From contig JAAURZ010000227.1 of NCBI GenBank assembly GCA_012031955.1, forward strand, positions 1-5,200: a DNA stretch of 5,200 bases. Reading direction: 5' to 3'. The notes beneath the pieces are model-generated. The model made no database searches. It saw nothing but the letters and a program-made list of their open reading frames with translations, and was not told the origin of the DNA. Source of the DNA: Bacteroidia bacterium (GTDB lineage Bacteria > Bacteroidota > Bacteroidia > Cytophagales > Cyclobacteriaceae). The position numbers and the translations under genes are program-made. Below, in pieces: positions 1 through 5,200 of this stretch. Every line of letters starts with the position of its first letter. Position 1 is the first letter of the stretch.

Positions 1-1007
1 CGACTATCAGCCAGCCCTCAAATTTATCTCCAAGCGCTTTACGGATGTTGTAGTGAAAGGACCAGAAGAATTACACGAGCAGCCAGGCACGCCCATACAG
101 CATACGCATGGGGGTTTGCGATCACAAGGCCGATGCCCAGGTACAGCGTACCGATGTACGAAAACATGAATAATCCTAATACCAGTTTGTCACGTGTTTT
201 GTAGTACCTGCCTACCGAGAGGTGGCGTTTTTTCTGCCTGAAGAATGCGCGCCAGCTTTTTTTAGGAAACGAATAGACAAGCGCTTCCTTGCCGATGCAC
301 AAAGAAACATTTTTGGAAGTCGCGTGGCGATTTACGAACAAATCGTCGTCGCCGCCGGTAATTTTGCGGAAGGAGTTAAACCCTTTGTTGTCCATAAAGA
401 GCGGCTTGGTATAGGCAAGGTTGCGGCCCACGCCCATGTAAGGCATGCCCATGATGGCGAAGCCGATGTATTGCAAGGCGCTGAACAGCGTTTCAAAACG
501 GATAAACCCGTTGAGCAGTCCCTCCTCTTTTATATAGGGTGAATAGCCGAGCACAATTTGTTTTCCATCGTGCAGGCCGGCAGTCATGTGCTGCAGCCAT
601 TGCGTGCTCGCCGGGCGGCAGTCGGCGTCAGTCAGCACAATTCGCTCGTAGCGTGCCGTGCGTATGCCCAGTGTGACGGCGTACTTCTTGGGGTCCAGGT
701 GGTCGGGGATGCGGTCGATGGTCACCACTTTGATACGTGCATCTTCGGCTGCCGCTTCGCGAAGCAAGTCAAAAGTATTGTCGTTGGAGCGATCGTTCAC
801 GATAATCAGCTCGAACTCCGGATGACGCTGTTGCCGCAGCAGCGGAATAAGCGCCCGAAGATTCTGTTCTTCGTCGTGTGCGCAGACAACCAGCGACACC
901 GGCTCGTCGGCAACCGCCGTTGACGGTCTTGATCTTGAAAAAGCTACGGTGAGGGCGAGTAAGAAACAGAAGAGGATGCCAACCAGGACAAAAAATAGAA
1001 TGAGCAC
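1..1007 (-). CDS. Membrane-anchored family 2 glycosyltransferase, C-terminus cut by window edge, one frame break
   Basis: This is a GT-A fold glycosyltransferase that would transfer a sugar from a nucleotide-sugar donor on the cytoplasmic face of the membrane; donor and acceptor cannot be told. Numbering from the GTG at 1007, residues 1-22 form a hydrophobic anchor. The catalytic domain starts at about 35 (VSLVVCAHDEEQNL), with NDRSNDNT at 71-78, the metal-binding DAD at 127-129, GGDDD at 218-222 and QKKRH at 258-262 in the place of the usual acceptor-side motif. Two hydrophobic segments follow (about 276-296 and 299-317). The frame can be extended upstream to a TTG at 1088, but a good promoter lies at 1027-1056 and no ATG exists before the anchor, so GTG 1007 is preferred. 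Near position 56 the frame breaks: the annotated frame stops at 39-41, while the shifted frame reads on as HYNIRKALGDKFEGWLIV to the edge. Other membrane GT2 enzymes remain possible; the superfamily call is firm. Confidence 0.85.
56..58 (-). other. Probable frame break in the glycosyltransferase gene
   Basis: Reading the minus strand, codons GTC CTT are followed by TCA CTA CAA CAT CCG TAA in the current frame. Skipping one base gives CAC TAC AAC ATC CGT AAA and an open frame to the window edge that reads like the normal cytoplasmic tail after a transmembrane helix. The plus-strand context is a run of three A (56-58), so one extra A, or two missing bases, explains it. Confidence 0.65.
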
Positions 1008-1026
1008 GTAAAAAGTATTTGGCTTA

Positions 1027-1056
1027 CAAAGATAAGGGCGCCTCAGAGCCTTGAAA
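1027..1056 (-). promoter_or_regulatory. Bacteroidota-type promoter for the glycosyltransferase gene
   Basis: On the minus strand TATCTTTG (1027-1034) matches the Bacteroidota -7 consensus TAnnTTTG exactly. TTTC (1053-1056), one mismatch from the -33 element TTTG, lies 18 nt upstream. Transcription would begin near 1020, leaving a leader of roughly a dozen bases before the GTG at 1007. This supports the short start over the TTG at 1088, which would lie upstream of the promoter. The match is seen in sequence; the activity is inferred. Confidence 0.55.
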
Positions 1057-1157
1057 GTATTTTGGGTGGCACGTAAGGAAATAACCAAAATTGTCAGATT
1101 TGGCGGCCGCGCCGCATACCTTCACCAGCAGGAAAATATTCGCGGCCAGGGCACGGA

Positions 1158-1176
1158 GTGTGTGAAATTCGCACAC
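1158..1176. promoter_or_regulatory. Near-perfect inverted repeat in the divergent intergenic region
   Basis: GTGTGTGAA (1158-1166) and TTCGCACAC (1168-1176) are inverted copies about a single central A, with one mismatched pair. The one-base centre makes it unsuitable as a full RNA hairpin, so a protein-binding site is the better reading. The right arm can also pair with 1196-1203 (CGCACACA at 1170-1177 with TGTGTGCG). The binding protein is unknown; the neighbouring LacI-type regulator is a candidate. Confidence 0.4.
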
Positions 1177-1194
1177 AATGGTGTAATTTTTCAA

Positions 1195-1210
1195 ATGTGT
1201 GCGGACACAT
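1195..1210. promoter_or_regulatory. Operator-like dyad 1 (LacI-family style, central CG)
   Basis: ATGTGTGCGGACACAT has perfect 6-bp inverted arms (ATGTGT/ACACAT) around GCGG, with CG at the exact centre (1202-1203). LacI-family operators are typically even-length palindromes centred on CG, which the hinge helices open. It lies about 80 bp before the LacI-type start codon. A similar 16-bp copy begins 21 bp downstream. Confidence 0.5.
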
Positions 1211-1215
1211 CAAGT

Positions 1216-1231
1216 ATGTGCGCGTGAACAT
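1216..1231. promoter_or_regulatory. Operator-like dyad 2, imperfect copy of dyad 1
   Basis: ATGTGCGCGTGAACAT is identical to the dyad at 1195-1210 at 12 of 16 positions. It keeps the outer ATGT/ACAT arms and the central CG (1223-1224), though its own symmetry is imperfect (6 of 8 pairs). Centre-to-centre spacing of 21 bp is two helical turns, which would put two bound dimers on the same DNA face. It is probably a weaker site of the same regulator. Confidence 0.4.
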
Positions 1232-1259
1232 TAGTTTGCTTTTTGTAGCCTTTTCTTTC

Positions 1260-1280
1260 CGATATTCGTGGGGAATATCG
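1260..1280. promoter_or_regulatory. Perfect 8-bp inverted repeat just before the LacI-type start
   Basis: CGATATTC (1260-1267) and GAATATCG (1273-1280) are perfect inverted copies around GTGGG and end 11 nt before the ATG at 1292. As DNA it could be an operator; as RNA it would be an 8-bp hairpin with a 5-nt loop close to the ribosome landing site. Its sequence is unlike the ATGTG-type dyads upstream, so it may serve a different factor or act on translation. Confidence 0.4.
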
Positions 1281-1291
1281 ACCAACCAGAA

Positions 1292-2358
1292 ATGAATCGT
1301 AAAAACATCAGGATAAAGGACATTGCGAGACTTGCCGGGGTATCGGTGGGAACTGTAGACCGCGTGCTTCACAACCGGGGCCGTGTGTCCGAAGATGCAT
1401 TGAATAAGGTAATGAAAATCCTGGAAGAGATCGACTACAAGCCTAACCTGATTGCACGCACGCTGGGTTCAAACAAAATTTATAAGATCGCAGTGCTAAT
1501 GCCCGACCCATCGCGCGACCCGTATTGGAGGGCTCAAGCGCGGGTCTCGAACTGGCGGAAGTGGAATGGAGTCAGTACAATATCCAGGTGGAACAGTTTC
1601 CCTTCAACCTCGGCGACAAAGCATCTTTTTCGGCCGCAGCCAACCTGGCAGTAGAAGCCCGGCCGGACGGCGTGCTGGTGGCTCCCATTTTTTATGACGA
1701 GGCGCTCCCTTTCTTCGACCAATGCAAAGCACAGGATATTCCTTATGTGATGTTCAACACACACATTCCTGAAGTACCGGCGATCAGCTTTATCGGACAG
1801 AACTTATATCAGAGTGGCCGCGTGGGCGCCGAACTGATGATGATGGGGCAGCATCAGCCCGGCAAATTTGCCGTGCTCCACCTCGACGAAGACATTCACA
1901 ACGCCGTGCATTTGCGCGAGAAGGAACGGGGCTTTCGCGAATACTGCCAGGAAAAATCCAACGGCTCCTTTACGGTTACTACACAAGACCACACGCATCC
2001 CGGTCACCCCGGTTTCGAAGGCGAGATCGCACAGCTCGTGCGCGACCCCGAACTTCGCGGGGTGTTCATCAGCACTTCGAAAGGTTCTTTTATTGTGGCC
2101 GGCCTGATTGAAAAACTGGGAAAGAAGGATTTTCGCGTGGTGGGCTACGACCTCTTGGACGAGAGCCTTCAATACCTCAGGCACGGTACCATCGACTTCC
2201 TTATCAATCAGAACCCCAAGCGCCAGGCGTTTGTCGGCATCGGGCACCTGGTTAACCACCTGCTCTTCAAGAAGTCGTCGCCGCCGGTGACGTTGTTTCC
2301 GCTGGAAGTGATCACCCCGCAGAACGTCGACTCTTACCTGAGTTCCGGCTTCCATTGA
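1292..2358 (+). CDS. LacI-family transcriptional regulator, one apparent frame break
   Basis: This is a sugar-responsive DNA-binding repressor or activator with an N-terminal LacI helix-turn-helix and a periplasmic-binding-protein-like effector domain. Residues 8-27 form the helix-turn-helix (IKDIARLAGVSVGTVDRVLH), with V19-G20 where LacI has the specificity pair Tyr17-Gln18. The hinge helix is at 51-59 (PNLIARTLG). The effector domain runs from about 63 to the end and includes DPYWRA at 76-81 and VVGYDLLDE. ATG 1292 is preferred over an in-frame GTG at 1268 because it sits just before the domain and leaves the 1260-1280 palindrome outside the gene. The frame breaks after 1535: the first frame stops at 1652-1654, and the second carries the rest of the domain to 2358. 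Adding one base (for example CCA for CA) gives YWRAPSAGLELAEVEW and a 355-residue protein, normal for the family. Effector and targets are unknown; no sugar gene is adjacent. Confidence 0.9.
1532..1540 (+). other. Probable one-base deletion in the LacI-type gene
   Basis: GCT CAA GCG in the first frame leads to unrelated sequence and a stop at 1652-1654. Inserting one base after 1535 gives GCT CCA AGC GCG GGT CTC, which joins both halves as WRAPSAGLEL. This fits the aromatic-x-x-P-x-x-G pattern at the first strand-helix junction of this binding-protein fold. CC reduced to C is the simplest event. Confidence 0.75.
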
Positions 2359-2387
2359 TCCCCGATCAGGGAATTGTGCCCCGCATC

Positions 2388-2408
2388 CCGTATTTTTACG
2401 GCCTTTTA
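2388..2408 (+). terminator. Weak hairpin, possible terminator after the LacI-type gene
   Basis: CCGTA (2388-2392) and TACGG (2397-2401) form a perfect 5-bp stem with a TTTT loop, followed by CC and TTTT (2404-2407). The stem is short and the T-tract poor, so termination may be weak or absent. A second small palindrome, TGATC-CCC-GATCA (2356-2368), overlaps the stop codon. The same spacer must also hold any separate tgt promoter; TATTTTTA (2391-2398) is one base from TAnnTTTG but lacks a well-spaced -33 element. Confidence 0.25.
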
Positions 2409-2422
2409 GCATTCAGATCACC

Positions 2423-3553
2423 ATGACCTTCGAGCTCAAGGGCACCGACACGCAAACCAGCGCACGCGCGGGTACCATGCACACCGATCACGGCGACATA
2501 CAGACGCCCATATTTATGCCCGTAGGTACGGCGGGCTCGGTAAAGGCCGTTCACCAGCGCGAGTTGGAACACGACATCAAGGCGGAAATTATTCTTGGAA
2601 ATACCTACCACCTTTACCTGCGGCCGGGAACTGACGTGCTGCAGAAGGCCGGCGGGCTTCATAAATTCAATGGCTGGCAAAAACCGATACTTACCGATAG
2701 CGGCGGCTACCAGGTATACTCGCTGGCCGAGAACCGTAAAATTGTGGAAGACGGCGTCACGTTCAAGTCGCACATAGACGGGTCGACGCATCACTTCACG
2801 CCTGAGTTGGCTATTGACATACAGCGTAAAATTGGCGGCGATATCATCATGGCGTTCGACGAGTGCACACCCTACCCGTGCGAATATGACTACGCCAGGA
2901 AATCGATGAATGTCACACACCAATGGCTTACCCGTTGTGTGCGGCGTATGCAGGAAACGGAAGGGCTCTATGGCTACTCGCAAGCCCTGTTCCCGATTGT
3001 TCAGGGCAGCGTGTATGCCGACCTCCGGCGGCAATCGGCCGAGTTCATCGCGGCGCAGGATCAGCCCGGCAACGCCATTGGAGGTCTGTCGGTTGGCGAG
3101 CCGCACGATGTGTTGTATGAGACAACGGCGGCGGTATGCAGCATACTGCCGTCGCACAAACCACGCTACCTGATGGGTGTGGGCACACCGGAGAATATAC
3201 TGGAGTGTATCGCGCTTGGTGTAGACATGTTCGATTGTGTGATGCCCACGCGCAACGCCCGCAACGGCATGCTGTTCACCACGCAGGGCGTTGTCAACAT
3301 CCGCAACGAAAAGTGGAAAGACGATCTGTCGCCCATCGATGCGGGCCTGGCCGATTACGCAAGCACATTTTATTCAAAAGCCTATCTGCGCCACCTGGTT
3401 ATCAACAAAGAAATTTTGGGCGCACAAATTGCAAGTATTCACAACCTGGCTTTCTACCTTTGGCTGGTGAAGGAAGCTCGTGAACAAATTATCGCCGGCA
3501 CATTCGGCCCCTGGAAACAAAAAATGGTGAAGCAGGTAAGCCAGCGACTTTGA
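2423..3553 (+). CDS. tgt: tRNA-guanine transglycosylase (queuosine biosynthesis)
   Basis: The enzyme swaps guanine-34 for preQ1 in the anticodon of GUN tRNAs (Asp, Asn, His, Tyr), the committed tRNA step of queuosine synthesis, in the cytoplasm. The 376-residue TIM barrel is complete. Equivalents of the Zymomonas enzyme residues are visible: acid/base D92 in LTDSGGYQ (D102), guanine-binding D146 in FDECTP (D156), Q194 (Q203), GGLSVGE at 220-226 and nucleophile D271 in MFDCVMPTRNARNG (D280). V224 matches bacterial Val233, where eukaryotic queuine-using enzymes have Gly, favouring preQ1. The C-terminal zinc site is not canonical: the three cysteines of the CxCxxC motif are absent from the NEKWKDDLSPID region, while H340 remains. 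From memory this is common in Bacteroidota Tgt. ATG 2423 gives the usual N-terminus. The permease gene starts 9 nt after the stop. It is the only gene here with no frame break. Confidence 0.97.
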   Translation: MTFELKGTDTQTSARAGTMHTDHGDIQTPIFMPVGTAGSVKAVHQRELEHDIKAEIILGNTYHLYLRPGTDVLQKAGGLHKFNGWQKPILTDSGGYQVYSLAENRKIVEDGVTFKSHIDGSTHHFTPELAIDIQRKIGGDIIMAFDECTPYPCEYDYARKSMNVTHQWLTRCVRRMQETEGLYGYSQALFPIVQGSVYADLRRQSAEFIAAQDQPGNAIGGLSVGEPHDVLYETTAAVCSILPSHKPRYLMGVGTPENILECIALGVDMFDCVMPTRNARNGMLFTTQGVVNIRNEKWKDDLSPIDAGLADYASTFYSKAYLRHLVINKEILGAQIASIHNLAFYLWLVKEAREQIIAGTFGPWKQKMVKQVSQRL

Positions 3554-3562
3554 AAGCGCATT

Positions 3563-4700
3563 GTGAAACTGATCGATCGCTATATTCTCAAACGGTTCCT
3601 TAGCACCTTCTTCTTCGTGGTGTTGATACTCCTTGCGGTAATTACGGTTATCGACCTTACGGAGAAAATGGACAAGTATGCGAAGGCCGAACTTAACGCG
3701 GGCCAGATACTGCTTTATTATAAAGACTTCATTCCATGGATCGGCAGCCTGGTTACGCCCATCACCATCTTCATCGCAACTGTGTATGTATGCGCCCGTA
3801 TGGCGGGACACACCGAAGTGATTGCCATTCTCAGCTCCGGCGTGAGTTTCAGACGCCTCCTGTTTCCATTTTTTGTCGGCGCCACCATCGTAGCCTGCAT
3901 CACGTTCGTACTCAACGGCTGGATCATACCCAACTCCAACAAATCGCGACTTGCCTTTGAAGTGCAATATCTCAAGAACAAATACTATTTCGATAAGCAG
4001 AATATCCACATACAGGTTGCGCCCGACACTTACCTTTACCTGAAGAGTTACAACAACACCTCCGACATCGGTTATCTTTTCACGCTCGAGCGATTTGACG
4101 GCACCAAGCTGATCGAAAAGCTGTCGGCGTCCCGTATTGAATGGGACTCGACGAATCAGAAGTGGAACATGCGCGACTGGCGGCTCAAGCGCATCAACCG
4201 TGTGTTCGAAGGGCCCGACAGCAGCGACGTAACTACCGACAACTTCATTGCGGCCAAGCACCTTGTTGAAAAGGAATTTGTGGTGCGCGGCGATCAGCTC
4301 GACACTGCGCTGGTGATCCACCCCAAAGAATTCGAAAGCGACTACCGCAAATACGACGGTCTTACCCTCAACGAACTCAGCGACTACATCCGGACGCTGC
4401 GCGCGCGCGGCTCCACCGGCGTGGAGATGTATGAGGTAGAAAAATACACCCGCTACTCGGCGCCTTTCACCATCTTCATTCTCGTATTCATGGGAGTGAT
4501 CGTGTCGTCGCGCAAAAGTCGCGGGGCACAGGTTTGCAGATCGCCCTGGGGTTGCCTTGTCGTTTGTGTTCATTCTGTTCTTCACCCTTTTCAGAACTTT
4601 TGCAGAGGCGGGATCGGTGCCGCCGGAAATTTCGGTCTGGATCCCCAACATCATCTTCGGTTTCATTTCCCTGGGCATGTACAAATACGTTCCGCGTTAA
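3563..4700 (+). CDS. LptF/LptG (YjgP/YjgQ) family permease, two one-base frame breaks
   Basis: The family forms the transmembrane part of the LptB2FG ABC transporter, which extracts lipopolysaccharide from the inner membrane and passes it to the periplasmic bridge. The six-helix layout is visible: helices at about 14-34, 56-77 and 99-122, a large periplasmic domain (about 123-298), then helices at about 300-316, 331-347 and 358-375. HTEVIAILSSGVSFRRLL (83-100) is the characteristic cytoplasmic loop. The start is GTG 3563 (KLIDRYILKRFL), 9 nt after tgt. Near 4526 and 4552 one base is missing in each of two runs. Restoring them (GGGG to GGGGG, TT to TTT) gives RGGTGLQIALGFALSFVFILFF and a C-terminus ending GMYKYVPR, with a stop at 4698-4700. 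The repaired length is 379 residues, normal for the family. The stop overlaps the next start as TAATG. LptF and LptG cannot be separated from sequence alone. Confidence 0.88.
4523..4556 (+). other. Paired one-base deletions in the permease gene
   Basis: Frame 2 runs to GGG (4523-4525). One missing base in the G run (4523-4526) shifts the conserved sequence to frame 1 for TGLQIALG. A second loss in the T run (4552-4553) shifts it to frame 3 for ALSFVFILFFTLFRTFAEA through to the stop at 4698. Left uncorrected, frame 2 reads nonsense (AQVCRSPWGCLVVCVHSVLH) through this helix region and then enters the EamA gene in frame. Confidence 0.8.
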
Positions 4701-4702
4701 TG
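4698..4702 (+). promoter_or_regulatory. TAATG stop-start overlap (translational coupling)
   Basis: The permease stop TAA (4698-4700) and the EamA start ATG (4700-4702) share one base. No Shine-Dalgarno sequence precedes the ATG, so re-initiation by ribosomes finishing the permease is the likely way the transporter is translated. Confidence 0.6.
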
Positions 4703-5200
4703 GCAACCACCACCGATTACCTCAAACTTCATTTTATCGTATTTCTCTGGAGCTTCACCGCCATACTGGGAATACTGATTACGATACCGTCGGTTGAAAT
4801 GGTGTTCTACCGCACCCTGCTGGCAACGCTCGGCATGGGAGCGTACATTATAATAAGGAGAGGAAACTTTCGTGTTAACCCCGCTGACTTGATAAAACTT
4901 GTCGGCACCGGCTTCATCGTGTCTATCCACTGGTTGAGTTTCTTTGCCGCCGGTCGTGTGGGCAATGCGTCGGTGAGCCTGGTCGGGTTTGCCACTGCAT
5001 CACTCTGGACAGCCTTCCTCGAACCGCTTTCGCAGAGCCGGCGCGTCAGGCCCATCGAAGTAATACTGGGCCTTGTGGTCATCGGCGGGCTCGCCATCAT
5101 TTTTTCGTTCGATTTCAGTACAAGCTGGGCCTTTTGCTTGGCGTGCTCGGCCGCCTCACGTCGGCCATCTTCTCAGTCATTAACGCCAAACTGGTAAGGC
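4700..5200 (+). CDS. EamA/DMT-family transporter, N-terminal part, runs off the right edge, one frame break
   Basis: This is a drug/metabolite-transporter superfamily permease of the EamA type; substrates are varied and cannot be predicted here. The visible 167 residues cover the first EamA repeat and the start of the second. Hydrophobic helices lie at about 8-26, 33-53, 64-84, 89-109, 117-136 and 142-160. Typical features are HFIVFLWSFTAILG at the N-terminus, SVEMVFYRTLLA in helix 2 and SVSLVGFATASLWTAFLEPL in helix 4. The start is the ATG overlapping the permease stop. The frame breaks at about 5115: one missing base (TTT to TT before CAG) separates FSFDF from QYKLGLLLGVLG and the rest, which stays open to the edge. 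Uncorrected, frame 2 gives STSWAFCLACSAASRR and ends at a TAA at 5195-5197. The full gene should be about 290-300 residues. Confidence 0.85.
5111..5118 (+). other. Probable one-base deletion in the EamA gene
   Basis: GAT TTC AGT ACA AGC TGG in the current frame loses the hydrophobic pattern. GAT TTN CAG TAC AAG CTG GGC, with one base added in the T run at 5113-5115, continues as QYKLGLLLGVLG and SAIFSVINAKLV, which fits the next helix of the EamA fold. Confidence 0.75.

Larger units (their letters stand above)
1184..1238 (+). promoter_or_regulatory. Candidate promoter region of the LacI-type gene
   Basis: Two near matches to the TAnnTTTG -7 element lie here, each 7 of 8. TAATTTTT (1184-1191) has TGTG (1161-1164, near the -33 TTTG) 19 nt upstream. 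TTAGTTTG (1231-1238) keeps the conserved TTTG but has no convincing -33 element. A weaker alternative is TATTCGTG (1263-1270) with TTTG (1242-1245) 17 nt upstream. Any of these would place the inverted repeats on or next to the promoter. I cannot choose between them from sequence alone. Confidence 0.25.

Noticed and set aside
1165..1176. CRP-like site in the intergenic region
   Set aside because: The TGTGA-N6-TCACA spacing is not met; the symmetry is about a single base at 1167.
1094..1372. Minus-strand open frame of 92 codons across the intergenic region
   Set aside because: It overlaps the start of the LacI-type gene and the operator cluster, and its translation resembles no protein family I know.
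2356..2368. Strong terminator at the end of the LacI-type gene
   Set aside because: TGATC-CCC-GATCA is only a 5-bp stem and has no following T-tract.
1804..3157. Minus-strand open frames opposite the LacI-type gene and tgt
   Set aside because: They are antisense to clear coding sequence and show no recognisable domain or start context.
4523..4556. Programmed ribosomal frameshifting in the permease gene
   Set aside because: There is no slippery heptamer with a following stable structure, two shifts in the same direction within 26 bp would be needed, and similar breaks occur in three other genes.
3374..4684. Long minus-strand open frame (436 codons) opposite the end of tgt and the permease
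   Set aside because: It lies wholly antisense to strongly recognised genes, has a low-complexity, charged composition without a family pattern, and arises from codon bias of the plus-strand genes.
1..5200. Mobile element, CRISPR array, tRNA or rRNA gene
   Set aside because: No transposase or integrase sequence, terminal inverted repeats, spaced direct-repeat array, tRNA cloverleaf or conserved rRNA segment was seen.

Overview
The window looks like a piece of a Bacteroidota chromosome, probably from the Cytophagales/Chitinophagales side; this placement is inferred from remembered protein resemblance. The support is a Tgt protein of the Bacteroidota type without the zinc-binding cysteines, a tgt - LptF/LptG-type permease - EamA order, a TAnnTTTG-type promoter, and starts without Shine-Dalgarno sequences. 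I see no RNA gene, CRISPR array, insertion sequence or other mobile element.

Layout. Positions 1-1007 (minus strand) hold a membrane-anchored family 2 glycosyltransferase whose C-terminus runs off the left edge. Positions 1008-1291 are a divergent intergenic region with a Bacteroidota-type promoter for the glycosyltransferase and a cluster of inverted repeats. These include two tandem 16-bp dyads with a central CG, spaced 21 bp, which resemble LacI-family operators. Positions 1292-2358 (plus) encode a LacI-family regulator. A 64-nt spacer follows. Next comes a compact plus-strand operon: tgt (2423-3553), a LptF/LptG-family permease (3563-4700) and an EamA/DMT-type transporter (4700 to beyond 5200). 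The spacing between tgt and the permease is 9 nt, and the permease stop and EamA start share one base (TAATG).

How the genes fit together. Tgt performs base exchange in tRNA for queuosine. The permease is expected to be part of the inner-membrane motor that extracts lipopolysaccharide. The EamA protein is a small-molecule transporter of unknown substrate. Tight packing suggests co-transcription, not a shared pathway. The LacI-type regulator most plausibly controls itself and/or unseen sugar-use genes.

The main oddity is reading-frame integrity. Four of the five genes carry at least one apparent one-base frame break (five breaks near 56, 1535, 4526, 4552 and 5115), mostly in short homopolymers, and homologous-looking protein continues in the new frame each time. 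Only tgt is clean. Uncorrected sequencing indels are the likeliest cause. Two breaks in the permease gene restore a frame that runs into EamA, creating a false 544-residue fusion. I found no convincing new biological system; the operator cluster before the LacI-type gene is the most interesting regulatory signal.
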